The notes beneath the pieces are model-generated. The model was given only the letters and a program-made list of their open reading frames with translations. It ran no database searches and was not told where the DNA came from. The position numbers were made by a program, and so were the translations under genes. A DNA stretch of 64,000 nucleotides. It comes from Candidatus Mesenet endosymbiont of Phosphuga atrata. Its GTDB lineage: Bacteria; Pseudomonadota; Alphaproteobacteria; Rickettsiales; Anaplasmataceae. The stretch is taken from assembly GCF_964020175.1 (NCBI RefSeq), contig NZ_OZ026541.1:186001-250000 (forward strand), in the 5' to 3' direction. Position 1 is the stretch's first letter, and the number at the start of each line of letters is the position of its first letter. Positions 46,627 through 57,118 of the stretch are shown here, piece by piece.

Positions 46627-47640
46627 TTACTTCCAGCCAAACTGATCTGCTACCATTATAGATTCATTTAAGTATTTATCAAGCTCTTGAAGAGGTAGGT
46701 CACTCTGTTTATAATGACCCCAAGCTTTTAGTATTTGTGAAACTTCAACATCATCCCTTATAGGATATTCATGATTCATTTCTGTATACAAGCGTTGTGC
46801 CTTTTTACTTACTAAAAATTCCAATAACTTAATGGCATTATCCTTATTTTTTGCATTTTTTATCACTGCACCACCACTTATATTAATCATAGCTCCGTTG
46901 CTGTTTTGATTGGGAAAAAAAACTTTTAATTTCTCAGATGCTTTATCAGAAGCAAGTACTCTAGCAAAGTAATAGCTGTTAACAATAGCAACTGCTCCTT
47001 CACCTGCTGCTACTGCATAGATTTGATCTGTATCGCCACCACTTGGCTTTCTTGCAAAATTATAAACTAATCCTTTAATCCATTCTTTTGTACACTCTAA
47101 ACCATCAGTTGCAATCATAAATGCAATAAGTGATTGATTATAAGGACTACTAGAGGAACGTGTGAGTATTTTTCCTTTCCATTTTGGATCCGCTAGATCT
47201 TCATAAGTACTAAGATCTCCAGCATCAATAAGTTCCTTATTATAAACCAAAATTCTTGCTCTTTTTGTTAAACCAAACCAATAATTATCGCTGTCTCTAA
47301 AATTCTCTGGGATCACATCTTCCAGTATCTTAGACTCTATTTTAGACAGTAGCTCTCTTCTTTTTGCTGAAATTAAATTTGTTACATCAGCAGTTAAAAA
47401 TAAATCACCATTGTTCTCGTTTTCTATTCTTATAAGCAATTGAGCATAATCATCATTAATATAGTTAATTTTTATGCCTGTTTCTTTGGTAAACTCATTA
47501 AACAATGAGTGCATTAATTCTTCTTTCCGCGTGGAGTATACATTGACTACCTCATCACTTTTATTTAGCCTTTGATTTTGAAAATATATTAAAATTAAGG
47601 TAACTAATAGAATTACAATAGTAATGAAAAATTTTCTCAT
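46627..47640 (-). CDS. fbpA: Iron(III) ABC transporter periplasmic binding protein, FbpA type
   Basis: The 337-residue protein starts with an uncleaved-looking or signal-type hydrophobic helix (MRKFFITIVILLVTLILIYF), followed by VVNVYSTRKEELMHSLFNEFTKETGI, the FbpA/AfuA start. Later it has the Tyr pair region VNSYYFARVL, where the two adjacent tyrosines coordinate ferric iron, and GGAVIKNAKNKDNAIKLLEFLVS. It should deliver Fe3+ to FbpB (3922-5517). It has its own promoter at 47664-47692 and is divergent from acpP. Confidence 0.93.
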   Translation of the reverse strand: MRKFFITIVILLVTLILIYFQNQRLNKSDEVVNVYSTRKEELMHSLFNEFTKETGIKINYINDDYAQLLIRIENENNGDLFLTADVTNLISAKRRELLSKIESKILEDVIPENFRDSDNYWFGLTKRARILVYNKELIDAGDLSTYEDLADPKWKGKILTRSSSSPYNQSLIAFMIATDGLECTKEWIKGLVYNFARKPSGGDTDQIYAVAAGEGAVAIVNSYYFARVLASDKASEKLKVFFPNQNSNGAMINISGGAVIKNAKNKDNAIKLLEFLVSKKAQRLYTEMNHEYPIRDDVEVSQILKAWGHYKQSDLPLQELDKYLNESIMVADQFGWK

Positions 47641-47663
47641 ATCTTTCTTACAGCTAAATTTTA

Positions 47664-47692
47664 TTATTAAGGATTAAAATAGTAACTGTCAA
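47664..47692 (-). promoter_or_regulatory. Promoter of fbpA
   Basis: Consensus TTGACA (47687-47692, minus strand) and TAATAA (47664-47669) are 17 bases apart, about 24 bases before the ATG. No obvious Fur-box palindrome was seen. Confidence 0.6.
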
Positions 47693-47728
47693 GCTAACAT
47701 AGAAATTTTAAGATTAAACTTAAAAATA

Positions 47729-47757
47729 TTGCAAATATATAAATATTTCTATACTAT
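47729..47757 (+). promoter_or_regulatory. Promoter of acpP-fabF
   Basis: TTGCAA (47729-47734) and TACTAT (47752-47757) are 17 bases apart, about 37 bases before the acpP ATG. Confidence 0.5.
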
Positions 47758-47794
47758 ACGTTAAAAATACTCATTTGATAAGTTGAGAGGATAT

Positions 47795-48091
47795 ATGGCT
47801 GAGCTAGATGCAATAAATGAAAGTATAAAAACTGAAGGTTCTTTAGAATCAAATGAAAGCATAGAAAACAGAGTAAAAGAAATTATATCAAATCAATTTA
47901 AAAAAGATATAAGCCAACTTAGTACTTCTTCAACATTTAACGATCTTGGAGCAGATAGTTTAGATACAGTTGAGGTTATTATGGCTGTTGAAGATGCATT
48001 TAGCATTAGTATATCAGATGATGATGCACAAAAAATGCAAAATTTAGGCGATATAGTAAAGTACATAGAAGATAAAATAAAAAGTAATTAA
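47795..48091 (+). CDS. acpP: Acyl carrier protein
   Basis: The 98-residue protein carries growing acyl chains in fatty acid synthesis on phosphopantetheine at Ser in GADSLDTVE. It is about 20 residues longer than typical ACP because of an acidic N-terminal extension before the usual start (here NESIENRVKEII). The frame is open to a TTG at 47783, but GAGAGG (47785-47790) is placed for the ATG at 47795. It is followed by fabF after 5 bases. Confidence 0.96.
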   Translation: MAELDAINESIKTEGSLESNESIENRVKEIISNQFKKDISQLSTSSTFNDLGADSLDTVEVIMAVEDAFSISISDDDAQKMQNLGDIVKYIEDKIKSN

Positions 48092-48096
48092 TATTT

Positions 48097-49377
48097 ATGA
48101 ACAAGCGAGTAGTGATTACTGGTATTGGTCTGGTAACTCCTTTAGCAGCAAATGTTAAAAATACATGGAAGAGATTAATTGACGGAGAATCTGGAATCAA
48201 ACTTATCGATAGGTTCTGCGCAGAGGATCTTAGTTGTAAAATTGGTGGGCAGGTTCCTTTAAAATCTGAAAATTATGAATATGGTCTTGAGCTTACAGAT
48301 TATATAAATGAAAAAGATATCAGAAAAATGGATACTTTTATTCATTATGGTCTTGTTGCAGCACAACAAGCAGTTGAAGATGCTGGTCTTGTTTGTAATT
48401 CTCAACTTGTAGAAAGTGTTAATCCTGGACGTATTGGAGTTGTTGTAGGTTCTGGGATTGGTGGCTTGCCACGTATAGAGGAAACAGTTATATGCTTAAG
48501 TGAAAAAGGTCCAAGAAGAGTTAGTCCTTTTTTTGTTCCTGCAAGTTTGATCAATTTAATTTCTGGTCATATCTCAATTAAATATGGGATTGAAGGTCCA
48601 AATGATTCGGCAGTTACAGCATGTGCAACAGGGGCTCATGCAATTGTAAATGCTGCACGGATGATAAAGTTAGGGGAAGTAGATGTTGTAGTTGCTGGCA
48701 GTGCAGAAGCTACTTTATGCAGGTTAGGAATTGCAGGATTTGCAGCAGCTAAAGCGCTGTCAACTAAATTTAATGACGAACCTAATAAAGCTTCAAGACC
48801 TTGGGATCAAGAACGTGATGGCTTTGTTATGGGTGAAGGAGCAGGTATAGTAATACTTGAAGAATATGGACATGCAAAGAAGCGTGATGCTAAAATATAT
48901 GCGGAATTTTTAGGTTATGGTCTCTCAGGAGATGCGCACCACATCACTGCTCCAAGAGAAGATGGTGCTGGTGGAAAAAGAGCTATGCACCTTGCTTTAA
49001 AAAGTGCAAATATTGAATCGAATAAGATAGGATATATAAATGCTCATGGTACTTCAACACCACTTGGAGATTTAGCAGAAGTTAATGCCATTAAAAATTT
49101 GTTTGGCGATTATGCTTATAAAATACCAATTTCCTCAACAAAATCATCTATAGGACATTTGCTTGGAGCAGCAGGTAGTGTTGAGGCAATATTTTCTATT
49201 TTAGCATTAGAAAATAATATAGTGCCACCAACTTTAAATTTATTTAATCCATCTGAAGGTTGTGACTTAAATTTTGTACCTTTTAAAGCACAAGAACATA
49301 AAATTGATTTTGTTCTATCAAATTCTTTTGGCTTTGGTGGTACTAACGCATCTTTAATTTTTGGTAAGGCACACTGA
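48097..49377 (+). CDS. fabF: 3-oxoacyl-[ACP] synthase II
   Basis: The 426-residue condensing enzyme elongates acyl-ACP with malonyl-ACP. The nucleophile Cys lies in VTACATGAHAI; the two active His in INAHGTSTPLGD and SSIGHLLGAAG complete the Cys-His-His triad. FGFGGTNASLIF is the typical C-terminal loop. It begins 5 bases after acpP and shares its operon, the common bacterial arrangement. Confidence 0.97.
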   Translation: MNKRVVITGIGLVTPLAANVKNTWKRLIDGESGIKLIDRFCAEDLSCKIGGQVPLKSENYEYGLELTDYINEKDIRKMDTFIHYGLVAAQQAVEDAGLVCNSQLVESVNPGRIGVVVGSGIGGLPRIEETVICLSEKGPRRVSPFFVPASLINLISGHISIKYGIEGPNDSAVTACATGAHAIVNAARMIKLGEVDVVVAGSAEATLCRLGIAGFAAAKALSTKFNDEPNKASRPWDQERDGFVMGEGAGIVILEEYGHAKKRDAKIYAEFLGYGLSGDAHHITAPREDGAGGKRAMHLALKSANIESNKIGYINAHGTSTPLGDLAEVNAIKNLFGDYAYKIPISSTKSSIGHLLGAAGSVEAIFSILALENNIVPPTLNLFNPSEGCDLNFVPFKAQEHKIDFVLSNSFGFGGTNASLIFGKAH

Positions 49378-49429
49378 TTGTTTCTATAATAATTTATTAA
49401 TATATTTTGAATAAAAATTTGTAAACGAA

Positions 49430-49921
49430 TCAGTAGTATGGTTGATTCTCTTTTAGCCTAGCCACTATAGCTTCTTCCCAAATTTTACCATTAGCTAGCA
49501 ATTTTTCCTTGTCATACATTAATTCTTCCCTTGTCTCAGTTGCAAATTCAAAATTTGGACCTTCAACAATTGCGTCAACAGGGCAAGCCTCTTGACAGAG
49601 ACCACAATATATACATTTTGTCATATCAATATCATAGCGTGTGGTACGCCTACTTCCATCTTGACGTTCCTCTGCTTCTATAGTAATAGCTTGTGCTGGG
49701 CATATCGCCTCACACAATTTGCATGCTATACAACGTTCCTCACCGTTTGGGTACAGACGCAAGGCATGCTCACCACGAAATCTTGCGCTCAAAGGACCTT
49801 TTTCCATAGGGTATCTTATAGTTACTTTAGGCTTAAACATATACTTTAAAGTAATGTATAAACCTTTGATAAGTTCTATAAAAAACCAGTATTGAACTTT
49901 TTTTAACTTCATATATACCAC
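49430..49921 (-). CDS. nuoI: NADH-quinone oxidoreductase subunit I
   Basis: The 163-residue subunit of complex I carries two 4Fe-4S clusters, [12 protein letters not shown] and [12 protein letters not shown], which pass electrons toward quinone. The N-terminal amphipathic helix leads into [34 protein letters not shown], the family signature. No other nuo genes are adjacent, consistent with the split complex I loci of Rickettsiales. An internal ATG (MKLKKVQYW) is an alternative start. Confidence 0.97.
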   Translation of the reverse strand: MVYMKLKKVQYWFFIELIKGLYITLKYMFKPKVTIRYPMEKGPLSARFRGEHALRLYPNGEERCIACKLCEAICPAQAITIEAEERQDGSRRTTRYDIDMTKCIYCGLCQEACPVDAIVEGPNFEFATETREELMYDKEKLLANGKIWEEAIVARLKENQPYY

Positions 49922-49960
49922 AAATTATAATATGTATTCTTACAATGTATAATAAAAAAT

Positions 49961-50671
49961 CTATATCTTACGCAATATCCTATCTAATCTCAATTTTGGA
50001 GGTAACCAACTTTTAAAAGATAAAGCAACAATCTCAGCGCGACCAACTAAATTTTCCATAGGAATGAACCCTATATATCTACTATCCTGTGAATTATCTC
50101 TGTTGTCTCCCAAAACAAAAAAATGATCTTGAGGTACAGTATACACCTGTGTATTATTTGCATTGTCATTAAAATGCTTATCTAATTTCAGTACTTCATA
50201 CTTTCTACCGTTATAGATAATTTCTTCATAACGAGGAACTACAGCTTTATTGTCATTTCGATCTATATCAACAAAATCGGTAATTTTTTCATGTTTCATT
50301 TTCTTATTATTAATGTATAAGTCACCATTAATTAATTGTATCTTGTCTCCTGGAAGACCTATAATCCTTTTTATGTAATTAATGCTTTCTTTGCCTACTG
50401 GGCGAAAAACAACGACATCACCCGCTTGTGGCTTATGATAAAAAATCCGACCTTTAAATATTTTAGGAGCAAAAGGAAAAGAATACCTACTATAACCATA
50501 AGCATATTTATTGACAAAAATGTAATCACCAACGAGTAAAGTACTCTTCATTGAACCAGATGGTATATGAAATGGTTCAAATAATAAGCTACGAAATAAA
50601 ACAGCAACAAGCACCACTAGTATAAAAGAGCATACTGTTTTCCTTTTAGGACACTCGCAAATATTCTTCAA
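49961..50671 (-). CDS. lepB: Signal peptidase I
   Basis: The 236-residue membrane peptidase removes signal peptides from exported proteins. After one membrane helix (about 12-31) come the catalytic Ser in PSGSMKSTLLVGDYIFV and the catalytic Lys in INYIKRIIGLPGD, followed by LGDNRDNSQDSRYIGFI (box E). Length is normal for alphaproteobacteria. It lies between gltX and nuoI on the same strand, with gaps of 51 and 39 bases. Confidence 0.96.
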   Translation of the reverse strand: MKNICECPKRKTVCSFILVVLVAVLFRSLLFEPFHIPSGSMKSTLLVGDYIFVNKYAYGYSRYSFPFAPKIFKGRIFYHKPQAGDVVVFRPVGKESINYIKRIIGLPGDKIQLINGDLYINNKKMKHEKITDFVDIDRNDNKAVVPRYEEIIYNGRKYEVLKLDKHFNDNANNTQVYTVPQDHFFVLGDNRDNSQDSRYIGFIPMENLVGRAEIVALSFKSWLPPKLRLDRILRKI

Positions 50672-50722
50672 CTGGTTAACCTTGTGTAATTATAAGTTAC
50701 TTAACAAATAAATAGAAATAAG

Positions 50723-52030
50723 TCAATTATCTCCAAGCCTTAGTATAACACGTTCTTTGCCAATTAAAGGTAAAAGCTTAGCTAAACTTGGACCTTTATC
50801 AAGTCCAGTGAGAGCTAAACGTAGTTGCATAAACAGATCATTGCGTTCTATTTTAGTTTTTAGCATGATTGATTCTACCCATCTGGTCCAAGTATTTTCA
50901 TCCCATTTCTCTTCTGGTAGCAAGCTAAGCACTAAGTTTATAAGCTCATTATCTATAATAACAGTTTTAATATTTGTTGTGCATATTTTCCACCACTTTT
51001 CAGTATCAGAAAATCTCTCTATGTTGTTCCTAATCAAATACCAAAAATCTGGAGATTGCATTGAATTTAAGCGCTCTTTAACTGATTCAAAAGACATATT
51101 GGAGAATATTTTTGCATTTAGTCTATATATATCAGATAAGTCAAACTTTACCGATGCAGCACTAAATTTCTGTATAGAAAATGACTCTACTAAAGATTTC
51201 ATACTAGTTTGTGCTTTAATTACATCTGATGTACCAATTTTTGCCAAATAACTATTAATTGCCATAGGCTCAAGGCCATCTTCCTTTAAATATTTTATAT
51301 TCAAACCACCCTTACGTTTAGATATCTTGTCTTCACCCATATGCAATAGAGAAAGATGAGCAAATTTTGGCACTTTAGCTTTAAGTGCGTTCATAATATG
51401 TATCTGCACAGCAGTGTTAGTGATATGATCTTCTCCGCGAATAATATGAGTGATATTATAATCAATATCGTCAATTGTAGAAGGAAGCATATATGTATAG
51501 CTGCCATCAGTCCTTTTTATGATTGGATCACTTATGTTTTTTACTAAAAATTTTACTTCACCGCGTATTTCATCATCCCAAAAAATAATAGCATCTTCAT
51601 CTAACTTAAAGCGAAAATAAGGCTTCCTTTCATATTGCTCTTTCTGCTGAGCAGATAGTGTTAAAGAGTTTCTATCATAAATTGGCGGCAATCCTTGTTT
51701 TAATTGCATTTTGCGTTTGATGTCTAGCTCCTCTTTGCTTTCATAACAGGGATAAATATGTCCTTCCTTCATTAGAGAAGAAAATACTTCATTGTAACGT
51801 TCAAACCTCTCAGATTGTTTAAAGCTTAAATTTGTCTCAATACCAAGCCATTTTAAATCTTCTATAATGCTATCTATATACGTAACATTTGAGCGCTCAA
51901 TATCAGTATCATCAAAACGTAATAGCAGCTTGCCATCACAACTCCGTGCATAAAGGTAACAAACCAAAGCTGTGCGTATATTGCCAACATGCAAATAACC
52001 AGTTGGACTGGGTGCAAAACGAGTTAACAT
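50723..52030 (-). CDS. gltX: Glutamyl-tRNA synthetase
   Basis: The 435-residue class I synthetase charges tRNA(Glu), and in organisms with GatCAB one copy also charges tRNA(Gln). HIGH-type motif [11 protein letters not shown] (8-18) and KMSKS-type motif KISKRKGG are present, plus the GluRS-specific VLSL near the C-terminus. Rickettsiales often have two gltX genes with different tRNA preference; which one this is cannot be told by eye. At about 435 residues it is shorter than E. coli GluRS (471). Confidence 0.95.
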   Translation of the reverse strand: MLTRFAPSPTGYLHVGNIRTALVCYLYARSCDGKLLLRFDDTDIERSNVTYIDSIIEDLKWLGIETNLSFKQSERFERYNEVFSSLMKEGHIYPCYESKEELDIKRKMQLKQGLPPIYDRNSLTLSAQQKEQYERKPYFRFKLDEDAIIFWDDEIRGEVKFLVKNISDPIIKRTDGSYTYMLPSTIDDIDYNITHIIRGEDHITNTAVQIHIMNALKAKVPKFAHLSLLHMGEDKISKRKGGLNIKYLKEDGLEPMAINSYLAKIGTSDVIKAQTSMKSLVESFSIQKFSAASVKFDLSDIYRLNAKIFSNMSFESVKERLNSMQSPDFWYLIRNNIERFSDTEKWWKICTTNIKTVIIDNELINLVLSLLPEEKWDENTWTRWVESIMLKTKIERNDLFMQLRLALTGLDKGPSLAKLLPLIGKERVILRLGDN

Positions 52031-52188
52031 CTCTATTTCTCAATAAGTTATAGTAACGTAATATAGCTTGTGTTTAGATTTTTGTCACATTCCTTCAAGG
52101 CAGAAATCTAAAAAATTTGAGAAACGTTATTTAATCTTTTTTCACTTCTTCCTGTTATTATAGAGATATTAATAAAACAGGGGATTAA

Positions 52189-52587
52189 ATGTCTAATATA
52201 GAATTTATTGATGTTGCTGTTGATACCTACAACATGGTGACAATTGCACCAATAGGTTGTAATAATATAGGTATTGCTGATCAACGTGTCATTATAGGAT
52301 ACAAAGATCAAGCATTAGAAATCACTGAATATAGTGATCATATAAATGGTAACAACATAAAAGTACAAGCTAAGTTTGATGATGTTAATTTAAAATATTA
52401 CAAGGAAGAACCAGGTGTTACAGATACTATAGGATTGATATTTTCACATGTAGACAAAGATCAATTCGAACAGCTTCGTAATTCATTATCTAATCCAGAT
52501 ATGTTTATCATTATAGGTGTTGAAAAAGATAATGAACACATCGATCTTACAAATATTGATTATAGTCAATTTAACAGCTGTTCTTAA
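52189..52587 (+). CDS. Unknown 132-residue protein
   Basis: The protein is soluble and acidic, without signal, membrane segment or recognised motif. It looks like alternating beta strands and helices (VTDTIGLIFSHVDKDQFEQLRNSL in the second half). AGGGGA lies well placed before the ATG. A hairpin with a T-rich tail follows at 52632-52662. Function unknown. Confidence 0.6.
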   Translation: MSNIEFIDVAVDTYNMVTIAPIGCNNIGIADQRVIIGYKDQALEITEYSDHINGNNIKVQAKFDDVNLKYYKEEPGVTDTIGLIFSHVDKDQFEQLRNSLSNPDMFIIIGVEKDNEHIDLTNIDYSQFNSCS

Positions 52588-52631
52588 AAAGAAAGAACTT
52601 TCTTAATTTTAACTAATATTTAGTAAATTTC

Positions 52632-52662
52632 AGTATAGTAAAGATAGCATCTTTACTATACT
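52632..52662 (+). terminator. Rho-independent terminator after the 52189 gene
   Basis: Perfect 14-base arms (52632-52645 and 52649-52662) with a 3-base loop are followed by CTGCTTTTGTTTT. The stem is AT-rich but long. Confidence 0.75.
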
Positions 52663-52728
52663 CTGCTTTTGTTTTAGCTATCAATATTAAACTTAATATA
52701 TAAAATAGGAAAATAAAATTACTAAAGC

Positions 52729-54024
52729 ATGAATCAAGAGTTTACTAGTGTTATAGATGATTTTAAACTGGAACAAAATTTTGCCGTTGCTGTCTCAGGG
52801 GGAATAGATAGCATGGTCCTACTTCATCTTGTAGCGCAGTGGGCAGGAGAAAAGAAAGAAGCAGTGCCAATAGTGCTTACCGTAAATCATAATCTGCGTT
52901 CAGAAGCAAAGGAAGAAGTTCTGTTTGTTTCAAAGCATGCAGAACAATTAGGCATTCCATGTTACATATTAAGCTGGGAAATAAAGGAGAAAATCAAAAG
53001 TAATGTACAATCACGCGCAAGAAATGCAAGATATGAGCTATTGACTCAGTGGTGTAAACAAAATCAAGTGAAACACCTTCTGACTGCTCATAATCTTGAT
53101 GATCAAGCAGAAACTTTTTTCATTAGACTGGAGCGTGGTAGCGGTGTAGATGGTCTATCTGCAATGAGTAAAAAGAGCATTTTTAATGATATTTATATAC
53201 TTAGGCCACTGCTTACGTTTAGTCGCAAAGTTTTAACAGAATATGCATTGAGCCATAATGTAAAGTGGATAGAAGACCCAAGCAATCGGGATAACAAGTA
53301 TAAACGCACTATATACCGCAATTTCCTTAAAATTAGTGAAAATCCAGAAGTACTAATGAAACGAATATGCTTAACTAGTATGCACATGAAAAGAGCACTT
53401 ATTGCGCTCATGCATTATACAAAAATTGCATTTAACCAATGTGTGATTATATCTGCTTTAGGCTACATAGAAATAAAATTGATTGAATTCTACCAATTAC
53501 CAGAAGAGATAGCTACAAGAGTGCTTGTTTATTCTTTAATGGTAATAGGAGAGAAATATTATAAACCGCGTTATGGCAGTTTTAGCATCATATTCAATCA
53601 AATATGGCACAAAGATTATAAGAGAGATCATACACTGCATGGCTGCACAATAATGAAAAGCAAAGGTAATATAATGATCTTAAGAGAAGCTGCAAAAATT
53701 ATAGATAAAACAATAGAACTGAAGCAAAATGAAACTATTGAATATGAGTGGGATAACAGATTTTTATGTACAATAAGAAATATTCCATGCAACCAGACTG
53801 TGACTATAACAATTCTGAAAACATATTCTCAATTACCAGAACATTTGAAAAAATATCATCAAAAGATAATATGTTCTTTACCTATTCTTGTAAAAGATGA
53901 AAAAATACTTGCCTATCCACACATAAATTGTGACAATGTAGATTTCTCAATTAGTAGTCATCCAGTTAAAGAAAACATAATGAATTGTATAAATTACATA
54001 ACAGATGAGGAGGTTTTTGCGTGA
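52729..54024 (+). CDS. tilS: tRNA(Ile)-lysidine synthetase
   Basis: The 431-residue PP-loop ATPase attaches lysine to C34 of the tRNA-Ile that reads AUA, making lysidine. The P-loop VSGGIDSM is at about 23-30; NHNLRSEAKEE and AHNLDDQAETFFIRLERGSG are the other family signatures. AUA is common in this AT-rich DNA, so the enzyme is essential. It overlaps ftsH by 4 bases (GTGA), an arrangement conserved in many bacteria. Confidence 0.95.
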   Translation: MNQEFTSVIDDFKLEQNFAVAVSGGIDSMVLLHLVAQWAGEKKEAVPIVLTVNHNLRSEAKEEVLFVSKHAEQLGIPCYILSWEIKEKIKSNVQSRARNARYELLTQWCKQNQVKHLLTAHNLDDQAETFFIRLERGSGVDGLSAMSKKSIFNDIYILRPLLTFSRKVLTEYALSHNVKWIEDPSNRDNKYKRTIYRNFLKISENPEVLMKRICLTSMHMKRALIALMHYTKIAFNQCVIISALGYIEIKLIEFYQLPEEIATRVLVYSLMVIGEKYYKPRYGSFSIIFNQIWHKDYKRDHTLHGCTIMKSKGNIMILREAAKIIDKTIELKQNETIEYEWDNRFLCTIRNIPCNQTVTITILKTYSQLPEHLKKYHQKIICSLPILVKDEKILAYPHINCDNVDFSISSHPVKENIMNCINYITDEEVFA

Positions 54025-55874
54025 GAAAAATTTTTGAAGGTTTACTAATTTGGCTAGTTATCATTACTATTGTTGCAGTTGTATATTTTCAATTAAATGG
54101 GAGAGTTTTAAGTAAAAATAACATAAATTTACCTTTTTCTAGCTTTCTCAATAAGCTTGATGGAAATGAAATTGAAAGTGTCGTAATTAAACAAAATAGT
54201 ATTGAAGGAAAATTAAAGGATGGCTCGAGCTTTATTTCAAGTGGCATAATTTACAATGACTTGATAAAAATGCTCCATGATAAACAAGTAAATTTTAGCT
54301 TCTCAACTGGTGAATCCTTCTTAGGTCTGATTGGTAGTGTATTAATATCATGGTTTCCTATGTTTCTACTTATCATAGTATGGTTTGTTTTTCTAAAACA
54401 AATGCAAGCTGGTGGCAATAGAACCATGAGCTTTGGCAAGTCCAGAGCACGACTGATGACAGATAATAGAAAAAGAATTACATTTGATGATGTTGCCGGT
54501 ATTGATGAGGCAAAAGAGGAATTAGTAGAAATTGTTGACTTCTTGAAACATAGGCAAAAGTTTCAATCACTTGGTGGCAAAATACCAAAAGGGTGTTTAC
54601 TGGTTGGTCCTCCAGGAACTGGTAAAACTTTACTTGCACGAGCAATTGCAGGTGAAGCAAAGGTACCATTTTTTAGTATTTCTGGTTCTGATTTTGTTGA
54701 GATGTTCGTTGGAGTTGGGGCTAGTCGTGTTCGTGATATGTTCGATCAAGGAAAAAAAAGTGCTCCTTGTATAATTTTCATTGATGAAATAGATGCAGTG
54801 GGTCGGCATCGCGGCATTGGGCTTGGTGGCGGCAATGACGAAAGAGAACAAACTTTAAACCAACTACTTGTTGAAATGGATGGCTTTGAATCCAATGATG
54901 GAGTAATAATTATTGCTGCTACTAATCGTCCAGATGTTTTAGATCCAGCATTACTTAGACCTGGACGTTTTGATAGGCAAGTTACTATATCTGCACCAGA
55001 TATTAACGGACGTGAGAAGATACTAAATGTACATGCAAAACATGCACCTTTGGCACCAAATGTTAACATTAGAACGGTTGCAAGAGGAACTCCTGGGTTT
55101 TGTGGAGCTGATCTGGCAAATTTAGTAAATGAAGCATCTCTCATAGCTGCCAGGAGAGATCAAAAAGTGGTGACGATGGCAGATTTTGAATATGCACGCG
55201 ATAAAGTGATGATGGGAGCAGAAAGACGTTCTTTAATGATGACAGATGAAGAAAAACAGCTGACTGCTTACCATGAAGCAGGCCATGCAGTTGTAGCTTT
55301 TTATAGTCCAGCCTCTGATCCAATACATAAAGCAACTATTATCCCAAGAGGAAGGAGCTTAGGGCTTGTTATGCGTCTTCCAGAAACAGATAGAGTATCA
55401 CATACGAGAGAAAAGATGATCGCTGACATCACTGTTGCCATGGGTGGAAGAGTTGCAGAAGAACTTATTTTTGGTCACGATAAAGTTACCAGCGGTGCTT
55501 CATCAGATATCAAGCAAGCAACTGCTATATCACGTGCTATGGTCATAAAGTGGGGCATGAGTGATAAAGTTGGGCCACTGGATCACAGTAGAGAAAATAT
55601 CACCAGAGAAAGCAGCGCTGAGGTGATTTCTGATAGTACTGCAGAGCTTATAGATCAAGAGATAAAAAATATTATCTCTATGTGCTATGATAAAGCTAAA
55701 AGTATTCTTACTGAACATGAAGATAAGTTAGAGCTAATTGCCTCTAATCTATTAAAATTTGAAACTTTAACTGGTGATGATATTAAGGATATCTTTGATG
55801 GTAAGGAGATTGTCATAAAAGATGAAGAAACAGGCGAAGAGATAAAAAGGTCTTCACTACCTTTAAAAGGCTGA
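54021..55874 (+). CDS. ftsH: ATP-dependent zinc metalloprotease FtsH
   Basis: The 617-residue AAA+ protease degrades membrane and short-lived cytosolic proteins. Two membrane helices lie at about 5-25 and 96-118. The Walker A motif GPPGTGKT is near 196, Walker [12 protein letters not shown] near 250, SRH follows, and the zinc site HEAGH is at 418-422. It starts with GTG within the tilS stop (GTGA) and has a strong GAGGAGG ribosome site (54007-54013), so translation is coupled. The C-terminal tail is short and charged. Confidence 0.97.
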   Translation: MRKIFEGLLIWLVIITIVAVVYFQLNGRVLSKNNINLPFSSFLNKLDGNEIESVVIKQNSIEGKLKDGSSFISSGIIYNDLIKMLHDKQVNFSFSTGESFLGLIGSVLISWFPMFLLIIVWFVFLKQMQAGGNRTMSFGKSRARLMTDNRKRITFDDVAGIDEAKEELVEIVDFLKHRQKFQSLGGKIPKGCLLVGPPGTGKTLLARAIAGEAKVPFFSISGSDFVEMFVGVGASRVRDMFDQGKKSAPCIIFIDEIDAVGRHRGIGLGGGNDEREQTLNQLLVEMDGFESNDGVIIIAATNRPDVLDPALLRPGRFDRQVTISAPDINGREKILNVHAKHAPLAPNVNIRTVARGTPGFCGADLANLVNEASLIAARRDQKVVTMADFEYARDKVMMGAERRSLMMTDEEKQLTAYHEAGHAVVAFYSPASDPIHKATIIPRGRSLGLVMRLPETDRVSHTREKMIADITVAMGGRVAEELIFGHDKVTSGASSDIKQATAISRAMVIKWGMSDKVGPLDHSRENITRESSAEVISDSTAELIDQEIKNIISMCYDKAKSILTEHEDKLELIASNLLKFETLTGDDIKDIFDGKEIVIKDEETGEEIKRSSLPLKG

Positions 55875-55900
55875 TATACTACTAATTTTATAATGTTATT

Positions 55901-56995
55901 ATGAGCGTTAATTGCGGCATAGTTGGCCTGCCAAATATAGGAAAATCAACTCTATTTAATGCTCTTACTCAAACTGCACTGGCTGAAGCCGCAAATTATC
56001 CATTTTGTACAATAGAACCAAATGTGGGGCGTGTAGCTATTAAAGATAGGCGTTTAGTGAAGCTTGCAAAAATTGCCGGATCTCAAAAAGTTATATATAA
56101 TCAACTTGAAGTTGTAGATATTGCAGGCCTGGTTAAAGGTGCAAGCAAAGGTGAGGGCCTGGGCAATAAGTTTTTAAGTCATATTAGAGAGGTTGATGCA
56201 ATTATTCACCTACTGCGCTGCTTTGAAGATAGTGACGTTCCTCATGTTCATAATGACATAGATCCTATATCTGATGCTGAAACAGTGGAAATGGAGTTAA
56301 TTTTAGCAGATATTGACAGCATAGAACGCAGACTCCCACAACTGCAGAAAGGAATAAAATCTGGCAACAAAGAATCTAAAAAGACATTAGATTTAATGCT
56401 GGAAGTGCTTGAAATGCTCAAAAATGGTAAACCGGCAAGAAGTTTAGGATACCCAAACGAAGAAGAAATAAAGCTGCTTCAACTTTTGACAACCAAGCCG
56501 ATTATGTATGTTTGCAATGTTGAAGATGAGAATATCATTCATGGTAACAGCTTATCTAAAATTGTAGAGAAAATGGCCAAGGAAACAGGTAGTCAGTGTC
56601 ACTGTATTTCAGCGAAACTAGAAGCAGAAATTGCAACTCTTGAAAATGAGGCGGAAAAAGCAACCTTTTTATCTGAATTTGGCCTAGAGGAATCAGGGCT
56701 AGATTCTATAGTGAAAATTATGTATAACCTGCTGAATATGATAACGTTTTTTACCATTGGGCCAAAGGAAGCTCGGGCGTGGCCAATACAAAACGGTATA
56801 ACAGCAGAAAAAGCAGCCGGAGTCATTCATAGTGATTTTGAAAGGGGATTTATAAAAGCAGAAACAATCAGCTTTGAAGATTATCTGCAGTATGGTGGCG
56901 AAGCTGGATGCAAAGATGCAGGAAAATCGAGATTCGAAGGCAAAGAATACATTGTACAAGATGGAGATATAATACATTTTAGGTTTAATACGTAA
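55901..56995 (+). CDS. ychF: Redox-regulated ATPase YchF
   Basis: The 364-residue Obg-family P-loop protein has G1 GLPNIGKST (8-16), DIAGLVKGASKGEGLGNKFL (G3 and adjacent) and the TGS-like C-terminal domain (FFTIGPKEARAWPIQNG through EGKEYIVQDGDIIHFRFN). YchF hydrolyses ATP rather than GTP and associates with ribosomes. Length is typical. It lies 26 bases after ftsH on the same strand and could be co-transcribed. Confidence 0.96.
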   Translation: MSVNCGIVGLPNIGKSTLFNALTQTALAEAANYPFCTIEPNVGRVAIKDRRLVKLAKIAGSQKVIYNQLEVVDIAGLVKGASKGEGLGNKFLSHIREVDAIIHLLRCFEDSDVPHVHNDIDPISDAETVEMELILADIDSIERRLPQLQKGIKSGNKESKKTLDLMLEVLEMLKNGKPARSLGYPNEEEIKLLQLLTTKPIMYVCNVEDENIIHGNSLSKIVEKMAKETGSQCHCISAKLEAEIATLENEAEKATFLSEFGLEESGLDSIVKIMYNLLNMITFFTIGPKEARAWPIQNGITAEKAAGVIHSDFERGFIKAETISFEDYLQYGGEAGCKDAGKSRFEGKEYIVQDGDIIHFRFNT

Positions 56996-57050
56996 AAAAT
57001 CTTTACTGTAAATAAAAGGTAAATAGCTGGTGTATTTATCTTAAAAGATA

Positions 57051-57079
57051 TTGACTAAAATGACAATATGTATTCTAAT
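57051..57079 (+). promoter_or_regulatory. Promoter of the 57 kb ankyrin gene
   Basis: TTGACT (57051-57056) and TCTAAT (57074-57079) are 17 bases apart, about 39 bases before the original ATG at 57119. An AAGAGGGGG ribosome site (57104-57112) follows. The arrangement resembles that of the paralogue at 27397. Confidence 0.55.
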
Positions 57080-57118
57080 TTTATTAGACAATAAAAAATA
57101 ACTAAGAGGGGGAAAATT

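Noticed and set aside
52108-52311. Minus-strand open frame overlapping the 52189 gene start
   Set aside because: The plus-strand gene has a good ribosome site and terminator; the minus frame is rich in Asn, Ile and His as expected of a complementary shadow.
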